From a virus: a stretch of DNA of 23,888 nucleotides. How positions within the stretch are numbered: position 1 is the stretch's first letter; the number at the start of each line of letters is the position of its first letter. Position numbers and translations under genes: made by a program. Below the pieces are notes generated by a model. It saw only the letters and a program-made list of their open reading frames with translations. It did not search any database and was not told the origin of the DNA. Location of the stretch: positions 1 to 23,888 of IMG/VR virus record IMGVR_UViG_3300044800_000104. The stretch is one strand, 5' to 3'. Shown piece after piece: positions 5,614-13,976 of the stretch.

Positions 5614-5841
5614 TCATGGCTTGATCTCTGTTGGTTTATCCTTACCATTGTTAATATCCCCTGACCTTCTCATGCTCAACCCTACGGCAATTCCAAATAA
5701 TCCTGTAAATGCCGCTGTGACGATTGTATCTGCTTTATCAGGAATACGTAATATGAAAAGAATAGAAAGGGCTGTAACCGCCACAATAACCAGAACCTTG
5801 TCATTTATGAAAACCTGACAGAGTTTAACGAGAGTATCCAT
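5614..5841 (-). CDS. Small membrane protein, holin candidate (75 aa)
   Basis: The 75-aa product has two predicted membrane helices (about 16-32, VLVIVAVTALSILFIL; about 40-56, VTAAFTGLFGIAVGLSM) joined by a short RIPDKAD loop, and a charged tail (GKDKPTEIKP). Together with the adjacent M15 endolysin upstream and its size, this is the best holin candidate in the window. The leader AAAGGAGGTGAGTTAA is identical to that of the membrane protein at 4015-4197. No specific holin family can be named from the sequence alone. Confidence 0.65.
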   Translation of the reverse strand: MDTLVKLCQVFINDKVLVIVAVTALSILFILRIPDKADTIVTAAFTGLFGIAVGLSMRRSGDINNGKDKPTEIKP

Positions 5842-5857
5842 TTAACTCACCTCCTTT
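5839..5857 (-). repeat. Duplicated translation-start leader, copy B
   Basis: Identical over 19 bases to 4195-4213 and ends with the start codon of the holin candidate. It overlaps the stop codon of the endolysin gene. Confidence 0.7.
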
Positions 5858-6201
5858 TAATAAAGCCAAATTACATCCTGTGGATGTTCCTCAACCGTAT
5901 CCAGATGAATAAAGGTTTTACCAATTCCAATTCGCTTAATCCCCCTCTTAATGGCACAACTGACAATTTTAAATCTTATTTGTGATAGAGCAGCAGCCAC
6001 ATCTATTGCCTTTCCTTTATTGTGATTTCCATCCCCATGGATTTCTTCATCATGCTTGGTGCATCTGAATCCTGAAACTACTCCTATCGGTTCCCCAACA
6101 TCTTCTCTGATCGAGTCCATAAGGTCCATGAAGGTAGGATTCATATTGCATTGACCACAACATTTACACTGCAATTCTGATTCCGAGAAGTATTTGCTCA
6201 T
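5857..6201 (-). CDS. M15-family peptidase, probable endolysin
   Basis: The 114-aa product is a compact peptidase M15 domain of the D-Ala-D-Ala or L-Ala-D-Glu type that cuts peptide cross-links of the cell wall. Visible features are VVSGFRCTKHDEE (substrate-side segment), the zinc ligands H60 and D67 in NHNKGKAIDV, and the last ligand H99 in FIHLD. The N-terminus FSESELQCKCCGQC is the cysteine-rich start often seen in this family. There is no signal peptide, so export would depend on a holin, and holin candidates sit next door. AAAGGAAGGAAA precedes the ATG. The full set of ligands argues that it is active. Confidence 0.88.
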   Translation of the reverse strand: MSKYFSESELQCKCCGQCNMNPTFMDLMDSIREDVGEPIGVVSGFRCTKHDEEIHGDGNHNKGKAIDVAAALSQIRFKIVSCAIKRGIKRIGIGKTFIHLDTVEEHPQDVIWLY

Positions 6202-6211
6202 TTTCCTTCCT

Positions 6212-6472
6212 TTAAAAGCGAAATACCGTTTTTGCCACTCCTGAGATGAAACCTCCGATCAATCCAAATACCCCACTCACAGTCATATCGAGCTTCTTTC
6301 TATTTTCCAGAGTTTTAAACCTTCCATTGCAGCTCATTAATCTATTCTCGCAGTCAATATCTTTTTTACAGAGAAGAGTATAGACATTAGCTGTGTAATC
6401 AAAAAGAATATTTAACTTTGTGTTCGGGTCACTTATTTTCTCAAAATCCCTTTGATCAATCATTGAGGGCAT
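6212..6472 (-). CDS. Small C-tail membrane protein (86 aa)
   Basis: The frame is open further upstream inside the next gene, but the ATG at 6472 has GAGAGGAGGACTGCG before it, so the product is 86 aa. It begins MPSMIDQRDFEKI, has a helical middle with several cysteines (LLCKKDIDCENRL, MSCNGRFKTLENRKK) and a single hydrophobic C-terminal helix (SGVFGLIGGFISGVAK). A helical domain plus a C-terminal membrane anchor next to an endolysin recalls XhlA-type lysis accessory proteins, but the match is only in plan. The start region overlaps the end of the gene upstream by no more than its stop and leader. Confidence 0.6.
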   Translation of the reverse strand: MPSMIDQRDFEKISDPNTKLNILFDYTANVYTLLCKKDIDCENRLMSCNGRFKTLENRKKLDMTVSGVFGLIGGFISGVAKTVFRF

Positions 6473-6485
6473 CGCAGTCCTCCTC

Positions 6486-7127
6486 TCAAATGTTACAGGC
6501 TTCAGCGGTAACCATCTGGATAGTGATAGCGTCAGCAGTCCCGGAGGTGATGCAGATCCCAATATAAGTCGGCACGGTGACATCAAACGTACCTGAAATC
6601 GTATTGACTACCACGAGAGGGATCGTGGCATGTCCGGTTCCCGCCAGGTTGTGATGCATGATAAATTCGCCCGCCACGACTCCCGAAGCTGAAAGCGGCC
6701 CCCTGACTACGGCTGTGATCTCAATCCATCCTTCATCTATTACTGCCGTCCCAACTGGTTTGGTAAATGACACCTGTGCGGTATCGGCGGTAGTGCCAGC
6801 CGTTCCAAACGCTATGTCAAAGGTGCTCGCTGCCGTTCCGGCGGCAGTCTTCGTTATATTAAATCTCCAACGAAATGTCGTTCCGATTTTCAATTTACCG
6901 GGCAAATAAACTGATGATCCTAAAATATATGTTCTGGTAGTTGCAGCAGGGGTCTGAGCGGCTGTGCTGTAGTTAGTCACCATACCAGATAAGATATTGC
7001 CCGAAACATCAACAAGAAAGGCAGGCATAGCCGTAGTGGGGTAACCCGGGGGGGGATAGGTTAATGCCCACGCTTGGGTCGTCAACATAAATACAATCAG
7101 AAGTCCGAATACAAAGAGTTTTTTCAT
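6486..7127 (-). CDS. Exported beta-rich protein, possibly a surface or virion protein
   Basis: The 213-aa product has a Sec signal peptide (MKKLFVFGLLIVFMLTTQAWA, likely cut after residue 21). The rest is rich in Thr, Ala, Gly and Val and reads as alternating beta-strands (TFRWRFNITKTAAG, STFDIAFGTAGTT, GWIEITAVVRG, GEFIMHHN), suggesting a jelly-roll or similar beta-sandwich. Similar beta-rich proteins in phages are often minor structural or fibre-associated proteins, but a signal peptide on one is unusual. It sits between the fibre genes and the endolysin. It shares an ATGA overlap with the gene upstream and has AAAAGGAGGAAGTGAA before its start. Confidence 0.6.
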   Translation of the reverse strand: MKKLFVFGLLIVFMLTTQAWALTYPPPGYPTTAMPAFLVDVSGNILSGMVTNYSTAAQTPAATTRTYILGSSVYLPGKLKIGTTFRWRFNITKTAAGTAASTFDIAFGTAGTTADTAQVSFTKPVGTAVIDEGWIEITAVVRGPLSASGVVAGEFIMHHNLAGTGHATIPLVVVNTISGTFDVTVPTYIGICITSGTADAITIQMVTAEACNI

Positions 7128-7408
7128 TTCACTTCCTCCTTTTTAGCGGGATTTTGTCCCTGCTCCTGTTTTGGAATATTTTTCTTTCCCTCTTCCTGCT
7201 TGATCTGCTCGGCCTTCATTATGTCATTCAACCTGATTTCTATAGTTTGCATATCACGTTTGGCGAGCTCAAATTCAGCCATGAGACGGCCCAATTTCTC
7301 CTGTAACACAGCCCTCTGGAGTTGAAGCTCTTCTCTTTCACCCGCCCTTGCAATCGTCCACCCGCAGAGGACAGCCAACAGAATTGACAAAATAATCAAT
7401 TTTTTCAT
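7124..7408 (-). CDS. Exported or inner-membrane coiled-coil protein, possible inner spanin
   Basis: The 94-aa product begins with a hydrophobic N-terminus (MKKLIILSILLAVLCGW) that could be a signal peptide cut after ARA (residue 22) or an uncleaved anchor. Residues about 24-66 form a charged coiled coil (EREELQLQRAVLQEKLGRL, then AKRDMQTIEIRLNDI), followed by a Lys/Gln/Glu-rich tail. An N-terminal anchor with a periplasmic coiled coil is the layout of inner spanins (Rz-like), and a lipoprotein is coded downstream, but the two are not adjacent as usual. AAAGGAGACTATAT precedes the start. Confidence 0.55.
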   Translation of the reverse strand: MKKLIILSILLAVLCGWTIARAGEREELQLQRAVLQEKLGRLMAEFELAKRDMQTIEIRLNDIMKAEQIKQEEGKKNIPKQEQGQNPAKKEEVK

Positions 7409-7420
7409 ATATAGTCTCCT

Positions 7421-10400
7421 TTACTGAGCTTTTAAAAAACCACTACCATCTACTACAACCTTCTTTAATACTCCACCCACTACGATATTAATTGGGTTAT
7501 TAGCATCTGCATTGGAGTCCAATCTCATATATTCCACTCCAGTGCGTTGAAAAGATAATCCATAATCAACGGAAGCAGTTTCATTATCCAAAATATCCCA
7601 ATATTTAGTGCCGTCTTGGCGGGTTAGCCTTAGAGATGGAATTTCTTTGCGAATCTGTAAATTTGCATTGAGAAGGCTAACGTGACCCCCTGCATTAATA
7701 TCCATCCATCCCCAAGCACCAGTGATTCCATAAGGTAGATTTTCTCCATCCCTCCAAGAATGGGCATGAAAATAGTTTGGATCTGGAGTTCCAGAAGAAG
7801 CAATGTCTCTTATTGAACAACCGTAGAAATTATTTGATTGAGGATATACGGAAAAGGTATTTCTTAAAAGCAATCCACGTTTTGTGCTTGCATGGGTATT
7901 CCCAATGTCCACTTCAATAAAGGTGTTAGAGTCAGTAAAATCTAAAACCGCTGGATAGTAAGAAGTCGGAGTACCTGAATCCAAAACTTGTATTACGCCA
8001 GCGTGAAAGACATTTCGATGCCAGTCGTTGATGTTGCCTGATTTCGTCCCATCTATCACCATTCCATAAGCATCGCCTATTTGGATGAAAAAATTCTCAA
8101 TTAGATTTGTGCTTGACCATCCGCCGGAAACATTCTCACAATTCAGATCAAAGGCAGTTCCCCCGACTGCTACATTTAACAGTCGGAAGTTCTTGAATTG
8201 AGACATTGTTGCTCCAATGATACTCAAGAGCTTCGTCGCATTATTATTGCCGTCAACCTGAACACCATCGAGAATATATCCGCTTCCAGAATGAGTATAT
8301 TCTACAACCGTTCCACCACCAGAGGTCTTTTGGATTATGGTTTGGTCAGGGCCAGCAGCTATGATCTTAACTCCAGTCCTTACTGTTGCGTCGCTTCCTT
8401 GAGGATAGAACGTGGTTGTGCCAGTAAAAGTCCCTCCAGCCACAAGGATTATTCCTCCACTTGAGGGAAGAGAATTGACTGCGGTTTGAATGTCCGCAAC
8501 GGTTAGACCTGATTTTATATAAAGGACTGTCGAGGCTCCTCCAAATATTCCACCATCATTAAATTGAAATTGGGGATTTGAACCTCCAGGACTGCCTCCT
8601 CCACTACCAGTACCAGAGATTAAATTCTTGTTAGCATCTGTAAAAACAGGCTTTGAAGCGGTCAAACCTGCAATATTTACATAACCATCATTGGTGATAC
8701 GCATCCTCTCGTAAGTGTTTAAAGAACCAACTGGAACCGTTTGGAATATAATATCGCTTGGAGTTGATGTAACACTGAAAAGTCCAGCTGCTTGAACTAT
8801 AATTCGAGCTGATGTGTTAAACAAAGCTCCACCACCAAAACCTGCAAAAGAAATAGTCCCCAACGCATCCCCTGATTGTGGAAAGTAAGGGGTCGTTGCT
8901 CTCCCCTTAGCAAAATTAAGATATGGCCCACTGGCAGAGTCAATAAACCCTGTCAAGGCAGCATAAGGAGCACCCCCGTAAACAGCAGGATAGAGGGAGA
9001 TAGCATAAGGGCCACCGCCATATAAAGAAACAAGGTCTAATTGACCAGTTGTTTCCAATCTCATCTTTTCTGCATTATTCACTCCAAATATCATCGGAGC
9101 ATTAGCCTTACTCCAAAGATATGAATATCCACCATAAGTAGTAAAGGCTGAGGAGTTTATTCTTAGATAAAATTGATCTGCTGTTGAGTCATTGCCTAAA
9201 CTTATCTGGTTATATGAACCTGTTCCAGCAGAGATATTTCGAGTGGCCAGTGATATCTTGCCGCCTGTATAAGAACCCAAGACGCTCAGGAGATGGTTTG
9301 TATAATCGTAGGTAAATATCCCTGAATCTGCTCCAAAAGTGCCGCTTGCGTTAACCTGGACATCCTTATCAGAACCTCCAACGGTTAACCCAGAGGCCGG
9401 AGTGGCCCAACCAGGGATTAAATGCCCTCCGCTCGTAACTACTGTCATAATTTGGCCTAAGGTTTGAATGGGCAATCTGTCGGTAGTATTACTGATATTT
9501 CGATAAATCATATCCCCAATGGTGGTCATGGGGTCAGACATTCCTCCACCTGAGCCTGAAGCCCAATTTAAAATGCCAACCCAACCATTTCCAGAAGAAG
9601 GTACTTGAGTAATAGCCGGAACATACCCAAGAGTTCCTGCTCCTCCTGGGATTTCCCAAATGATGCTCTGGGAGATGGAGTTTGGAGCCTTCAACCCAAT
9701 GTATGTCGTGCCATTTACGGTAGCTTCTCTTAACCTAAGTTCTGCTCCCACGGAAGATGAACCAGAAATATCCAGTTGGGAACTAGGATTTACTGTCCCA
9801 ATTCCGACTTTTGCATTTAAAGTCAATATTTGGCTGACTGGATCATCAGCAAATACCCCATAGATCAATGACTTGGTGTATTCATCCGAGGCGGACGGTC
9901 TCGCTCTGTCATCAATAAGAAAAACATTACTTCCGGTTTGGTGACTTCCAGCAAAATAACCAATAAAAACATTTCCTGATCCAGTTGAGTTCCCATATCC
10001 TATAAAGGGAGAACCGGCTGCGCCTCTACCAATATATATATTGGACGAGCCAGTCGTATTCGAGCCACCCGATTCTTGCCCTAAAAATGTGTTATCCTGT
10101 CCAGTTGTGTTTTGACCTCCAGAATATTGACCCAAAAAAGCATTGTCTGAACCGGATATATTTGATGCTCCAGATGATGTTCCGACAAATGTATTCTCAT
10201 ATCCGGCAATGTTTGCCTGTCCCGCTGATGCTCCCATAAAAGAGTTATAATATCCAGTGGTGTTATTCTGTCCCGCTGATGTCCCCATAAAAGAATTCCC
10301 TTGTCCGGTAGTATTACTGTACCCAGCAATCGAACCAAAGAAAACATTACTGTTTCCGGTGGTATTATATATTCCAGAGTTGATACCAACAAACAAATTG

Positions 10401-10819
10401 TATTGACCATCTACCCCACCGATATGACTTAAACTTCCTCCACCATTCCCAAATATAAGACTTCCAGCAAAGTTAGTTTGGTCGGGGAGATAAATCATTT
10501 GATATGTATTAACCCTCATTTTTCCCTTTATTTCCAATTCATAAGAATGGACTGTCCCAGTTGTTTTATCAAATGTGAAATTTAGATTTCCTCCAAATGC
10601 CCCGCCGTCGTTGAATTGAACTTGAGTATTTGAACCCCCAGGAGTACCACCCCCAGGCAGCGGAAGCACCGATTGAAGGCTATAGCAATGAACGATTCCG
10701 CCTATTGTACCAGGAGGACTATTATCACTGGTTACATAATAATCTGAATCCGCTCCAAAGCAAAATGCAGGCAATAGGGCCACAAGAAAAATAATAAGGA
10801 GACTCTTAATTTTTTTCAT
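7421..10819 (-). CDS. Large tail fibre or tailspike-like protein with signal-like N-terminus
   Basis: The product is 1132 aa. Residues 1-23 look like a Sec signal (MKKIKSLLIIFLVALLPAF then CFGA). PGGSNTQVQFNDGG at 60-73 and a near copy at about 743-757 are linkers seen in phage and metagenome fibre proteins. Residues 141-259 are seven 17-aa repeats of the N-x-F-x-G-x-x-x-G-x-x-N-T-T-G type, followed by two irregular ones. VGIGTVNPSSQLDIS (338-352) is a typical fibre motif. From about 765 to 990 is a pectate-lyase-like segment (LTVADIQTAVNSLP, then a run of short beta strands), suggesting a parallel beta-helix that may bind or cut host glycans. It overlaps the previous gene by ATGA, which places it among the baseplate and fibre genes. 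Confidence 0.8.
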   Translation of the reverse strand: MKKIKSLLIIFLVALLPAFCFGADSDYYVTSDNSPPGTIGGIVHCYSLQSVLPLPGGGTPGGSNTQVQFNDGGAFGGNLNFTFDKTTGTVHSYELEIKGKMRVNTYQMIYLPDQTNFAGSLIFGNGGGSLSHIGGVDGQYNLFVGINSGIYNTTGNSNVFFGSIAGYSNTTGQGNSFMGTSAGQNNTTGYYNSFMGASAGQANIAGYENTFVGTSSGASNISGSDNAFLGQYSGGQNTTGQDNTFLGQESGGSNTTGSSNIYIGRGAAGSPFIGYGNSTGSGNVFIGYFAGSHQTGSNVFLIDDRARPSASDEYTKSLIYGVFADDPVSQILTLNAKVGIGTVNPSSQLDISGSSSVGAELRLREATVNGTTYIGLKAPNSISQSIIWEIPGGAGTLGYVPAITQVPSSGNGWVGILNWASGSGGGMSDPMTTIGDMIYRNISNTTDRLPIQTLGQIMTVVTSGGHLIPGWATPASGLTVGGSDKDVQVNASGTFGADSGIFTYDYTNHLLSVLGSYTGGKISLATRNISAGTGSYNQISLGNDSTADQFYLRINSSAFTTYGGYSYLWSKANAPMIFGVNNAEKMRLETTGQLDLVSLYGGGPYAISLYPAVYGGAPYAALTGFIDSASGPYLNFAKGRATTPYFPQSGDALGTISFAGFGGGALFNTSARIIVQAAGLFSVTSTPSDIIFQTVPVGSLNTYERMRITNDGYVNIAGLTASKPVFTDANKNLISGTGSGGGSPGGSNPQFQFNDGGIFGGASTVLYIKSGLTVADIQTAVNSLPSSGGIILVAGGTFTGTTTFYPQGSDATVRTGVKIIAAGPDQTIIQKTSGGGTVVEYTHSGSGYILDGVQVDGNNNATKLLSIIGATMSQFKNFRLLNVAVGGTAFDLNCENVSGGWSSTNLIENFFIQIGDAYGMVIDGTKSGNINDWHRNVFHAGVIQVLDSGTPTSYYPAVLDFTDSNTFIEVDIGNTHASTKRGLLLRNTFSVYPQSNNFYGCSIRDIASSGTPDPNYFHAHSWRDGENLPYGITGAWGWMDINAGGHVSLLNANLQIRKEIPSLRLTRQDGTKYWDILDNETASVDYGLSFQRTGVEYMRLDSNADANNPINIVVGGVLKKVVVDGSGFLKAQ
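10043..10399 (-). repeat. Seven 17-residue (51-bp) repeats in the fibre gene
   Basis: The consensus per unit is N-x-F-[VFML]-G-x-x-[AS]-G-x-x-N-x-[TS]-G-x-x. All seven units are exactly 17 residues long. A 23-residue unit and a shorter one follow. The pattern fits a left-handed beta-roll as in YadA-type trimeric proteins. Confidence 0.8.
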
Positions 10820-11820
10820 AGGTTATCTTCCCACCCCGATGCGTAGAGATAAGATGCAGCACCCCCGTTGGCCCAATAAATGTTCGTGCTTTCAAGGATC
10901 ATTTTAACGAGCATTCCCTCATAAGTAGCGGCATAATTGCTTGCGGGGACTAAAAGGCAAAGAGGCGGGTTTGTGGTGCTATCAGTTCCACCGTAATTAT
11001 TATTCGGGACCACGGCAATGCCCCAGTTATTGAGCTCATAGAGTTCGAGGGCAATTTGAAAAGCGGTAGGGGGAACAAAGTTTCCGACTGGTACGGCTAC
11101 CCATGTGGGTGTGGTTAAATTGCCTGCCGCCCCGCTTGCCATCACGGGAAGACCTGACCCGCTGTTGACGTACTGGACTGTGCGACCATATTGAATTATT
11201 GGAATTAAATACTTATTTGCATCCGTTCTGACCCAACCTAATCTTACTCCATAGGTATAGCCAGAAAGCGTGGGGTATGTTGCGCTGAGCGAAATCACTC
11301 CGGTCAAGGTAGATGTAGTGGGGTTATAAAGCGCCCACACCGCATACCACGTGTTTGCAGCTAATGATCCGGTATCGAGGCCACCTGCCCCAGAGACCCC
11401 AGTATTTATGGTTAGATTCACGCCTGATTGCCTGAGCGATAGGCCAAGGGTTGAATTCCAGAGGTTGATAAAATTAGCCAAGATGGTCAACTGTGTGGTG
11501 GAAGTTACCTTAATTGCCAGCCCACTAAAGTCGCTGGTTTGCACTATTGGAAGCTCCGGCTTCGTCACGATGTCGGAAAGCACCGTGATCAGAGTGGATA
11601 TGCTGGCGTCGGAGATTGTGTAACCCTTAGCTTTCAGCATTTCTCCCATTGCCCTGACGAAAGTAGAAAGCTGGTAAAACAATTTATTAGCCGTCAGGGA
11701 TGGGAAAATCTGTCCATTCGGAGCACCGCCCGATCTTTGAGAATCCGCCAAATAAGCTGTGTCATCTTCTTGGTTTACTTTGTTAGGGTTCCATTGCAAT
11801 AAATTATTTGAGCCTGCCAT
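10816..11820 (-). CDS. Tail fibre or baseplate-attached fibre protein
   Basis: The 334-aa product has an N-terminal block (NLLQWNPNKVNQEDDTAYLADSQ, cut here to the key pattern LQWNP...N..D..YLADSQR..GAP.GQIFPS..ANKLFYQ) that I recognise from fibre proteins of contractile-tail prophages, where it probably fixes the fibre to the baseplate. The remainder is Thr/Ser/Gly-rich beta-type sequence with a TWYAVWALYNPTT segment, then EGMLVKMILES near the end. There is no signal peptide. It follows the DUF2612 gene and precedes the large fibre, which is where distal fibre genes lie in P2-like gene orders. AAAGGAGAAAATT precedes the ATG. Confidence 0.75.
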   Translation of the reverse strand: MAGSNNLLQWNPNKVNQEDDTAYLADSQRSGGAPNGQIFPSLTANKLFYQLSTFVRAMGEMLKAKGYTISDASISTLITVLSDIVTKPELPIVQTSDFSGLAIKVTSTTQLTILANFINLWNSTLGLSLRQSGVNLTINTGVSGAGGLDTGSLAANTWYAVWALYNPTTSTLTGVISLSATYPTLSGYTYGVRLGWVRTDANKYLIPIIQYGRTVQYVNSGSGLPVMASGAAGNLTTPTWVAVPVGNFVPPTAFQIALELYELNNWGIAVVPNNNYGGTDSTTNPPLCLLVPASNYAATYEGMLVKMILESTNIYWANGGAASYLYASGWEDNL

Positions 11821-11832
11821 AATTTTCTCCTT

Positions 11833-12801
11833 TTAAATCCATTTTCCTAAATCCCAGCCGGATACAAAGCTATCGACCCTGTCAAAACCGAAGAATGGCA
11901 TCGAGCCGTATGAGAGATTCATTAAAACCCCCTGTGGCCTCGGAACAATGTAATCATGGGTTATCAAACCAATTATAATGGAAGAAAAAGCCCCGCTCAG
12001 TAATACAGTGAAACTCATGTCCTGGTTCGTTTGAGGGAAAATCTTTCCTCCAGGAAAGACCCTTTGCCATAGTGATTGAAGGCTGTCAATCGTCCCGTCC
12101 CACATGTTCTTCCCTATCGTGGCCAGTATTAACGTGCGATAAGTATTGTCATCAAGAGTTGGGCTTGGTATTTCTTGAACCGACACATCGTCAATGTAGA
12201 ATTCGGCTGCTACGGAACCGGAATTATTTATAAAATATATGTTGGGGTCAGCCCCAATGCAGGTTCTCGTAAATTCTCCATATATCCAAGAACCAGTGGT
12301 GGTGTAGATATGGGCATCAGTATCGGGTTGTACCCTTAATGTTCCATTGACTAAATAATACCAAAAGGAAAACTTATATGTTTTACCTGTTATTATTGAT
12401 AAAGGTTGGCTAAATCCCCCATAACTTGGAGTTGAATCGATAATGTGAGCAGAATAACTTCCGCTATGTTTCTGAACTCCACTTTGTTCAAAAGTTTCTG
12501 GGGTAAAAGCAGCACTCCACCCCGTAGGCGGATTTCCAGTCTCCATTCCCCCATTGGTCACTAACTCTGGCCCGTTAGACGGCTGAAAGCCAACGGTTCT
12601 CGATACACCCACATAGCCCCCCAGGATGTCAAGTTGGTTCCCCACGGCGTTATCCACATCAAAGGCCGCTGGCAGAGAATTTGCACAATTCTCAATGTCG
12701 ATAAACAATTGGAGTGCCGCCTGAAGCCACGCCGTGAATTTAGGTCGGGTTTTGTGCTCGGACGTTATTAAATTTTTGTAGTAGTTTAAATCAAATTTCA
12801 T
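11833..12801 (-). CDS. DUF2612-type (gpI-like) baseplate protein with inserted carbohydrate-binding-like domain
   Basis: The 322-aa product has the two halves of a DUF2612-type tail protein: residues 1-76 end in AVGNQLDILGGYVGVSR, and 212-322 begin with LDDNTYRTLILATIGKNMWDGT. They are split by about 134 residues (78-211) that look like a family 4/9 carbohydrate-binding module: NGGMETG...GW near its start, SGSYSAHI in the middle, YKFSFWYY and FYIDDVSV at the end. The tail protein likely joins the baseplate wedge to the fibres; the insert may give the baseplate a second glycan contact. It overlaps the baseplate J gene by ATGA. Residue limits are estimates. Confidence 0.8.
   Translation of the reverse strand: MKFDLNYYKNLITSEHKTRPKFTAWLQAALQLFIDIENCANSLPAAFDVDNAVGNQLDILGGYVGVSRTVGFQPSNGPELVTNGGMETGNPPTGWSAAFTPETFEQSGVQKHSGSYSAHIIDSTPSYGGFSQPLSIITGKTYKFSFWYYLVNGTLRVQPDTDAHIYTTTGSWIYGEFTRTCIGADPNIYFINNSGSVAAEFYIDDVSVQEIPSPTLDDNTYRTLILATIGKNMWDGTIDSLQSLWQRVFPGGKIFPQTNQDMSFTVLLSGAFSSIIIGLITHDYIVPRPQGVLMNLSYGSMPFFGFDRVDSFVSGWDLGKWI
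12169..12570 (-). other. Inserted carbohydrate-binding-module-like domain
   Basis: Codes for residues 78-211 of the DUF2612-type protein. It starts with ELVTNGGMETG and ends with YIDDVSVQEI, both characteristic edges of CBM4/9-type beta-sandwich modules. Confidence 0.65.
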
Positions 12802-13976
12802 ACGCTCGTTACCGTGATATTAGCCGCAATTCCTTGGCAAACTTCATTAAAGTTGATAGAAATATCAGTTTGTGCAGGCGTCCCGCCGTGCAAGCAGGCC
12901 CCCACTGACTCTATGGAGAAAATAGGCTTAGTGAGATCCGGCATCAATGAAAGCGTCGCCCCTACTATCCCCGTTAATACTGTCACCAGTTCTCCTATCT
13001 GAAGAGAATTTAGGTAATTGACAATTGCCGTCTTTATTTGTGCCAGAAGGGCGGACGTCCCTCCAGGCAAGAGGTGTATGGTCATCATGACATCTATCGG
13101 CTTATACGTGGGCCGATAGAAATGTATTTGAGTAACAAACCCATACACTGGGTCTGTGACATCTACTTCTGTGGTCCCATTGGTGTACGCATAATTGCTG
13201 TTATTGTAAATGGCATAGGCAATGTCCGATTGAGCACCGCCCTCCACGACGCATGTGATTGAGTGAGCGGGTGTCCCGTATGTATCGGGAGATCCAGTCG
13301 GGTTCTCAAAGATGTTGTACCTTGTCACCCCATTTATGCTGGCTATGGCACCCATCGTGCCGACCAGGAGGGTCTTTGAGGGTAATGCGATGCTGATAGC
13401 CTGTCTCGCTCTCAACTGCGCATCCGTCTCCGCGGGTTGACCGAGAATGGCTGCGTTAACGTTCGTCACGCTCACCCACCCGTAGGTTGGAGTGACTATG
13501 CTGGTTATGGTTCCCGGAAGAGCGGCTATTGCGCCTATAGTTTGACATGTGGCGGTCACTGTGATGGCGCCTTGAGCGGGAATTGTTACTGATACGGGTA
13601 AATTCCACTTGTAACCAGCACTGTCCCCCACGACCCCATTCAGGATTATAGTCCCTGCGTATCCGTTTATCGTCACGTCGCATGTGGAGAAGGATGCGGC
13701 CTTTCTGCTGATGCCATTAATTTTCATAAGGGAATCAAGGGCCGTTTGGATAGCAGTCAATGGGGATCTGTTATTGTAATCAAGCTGAAGGGTCTTCATG
13801 GTGTCCGAGGCAAGCAGCGCCATCACGGAAATCCATTGGTAATCCTGGCTGTCGTTGCCTAAGTATACATCCGACCCAAAGATAGACTGGTAGTTTGACA
13901 CCAAATAAGCGAGAATGTCAGCGTAAGATGGTAAAATCAATCCTGCAGATCCAACATAAGGAGCCTGATAACTCAT
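12798..13976 (-). CDS. Baseplate J-like protein
   Basis: The 392-aa product has the hallmark of baseplate J/gp6-type wedge proteins: ILAYLVSNYQSIFG near the N-terminus, ALDSLMKINGISRKAAS, the PAETDAQLRARQ segment and a C-terminal region with repeated beta-alpha units (VMMTIHLLPGG, IKTAIVNYLNSLQIGELV). In P2 and T4 this protein forms the wedge ring of the contractile baseplate, surrounding the hub. The length is near the usual 300-400 aa. Its ribosome binding site AGGAGG is in the last codons of the gp25-like gene. It lies in the standard order between the W-like and I-like genes. Confidence 0.9.
   Translation of the reverse strand: MSYQAPYVGSAGLILPSYADILAYLVSNYQSIFGSDVYLGNDSQDYQWISVMALLASDTMKTLQLDYNNRSPLTAIQTALDSLMKINGISRKAASFSTCDVTINGYAGTIILNGVVGDSAGYKWNLPVSVTIPAQGAITVTATCQTIGAIAALPGTITSIVTPTYGWVSVTNVNAAILGQPAETDAQLRARQAISIALPSKTLLVGTMGAIASINGVTRYNIFENPTGSPDTYGTPAHSITCVVEGGAQSDIAYAIYNNSNYAYTNGTTEVDVTDPVYGFVTQIHFYRPTYKPIDVMMTIHLLPGGTSALLAQIKTAIVNYLNSLQIGELVTVLTGIVGATLSLMPDLTKPIFSIESVGACLHGGTPAQTDISINFNEVCQGIAANITVTSV

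Noticed and set aside
10081-10410. 109-aa minus-strand open frame inside the fibre gene
   Set aside because: It lies in another frame over the 51-bp repeats, which keep shadow frames open; no ribosome binding site.
7421-11820. Diversity-generating retroelement acting on fibre genes
   Set aside because: No reverse transcriptase or template/variable repeat pair was seen in the window.
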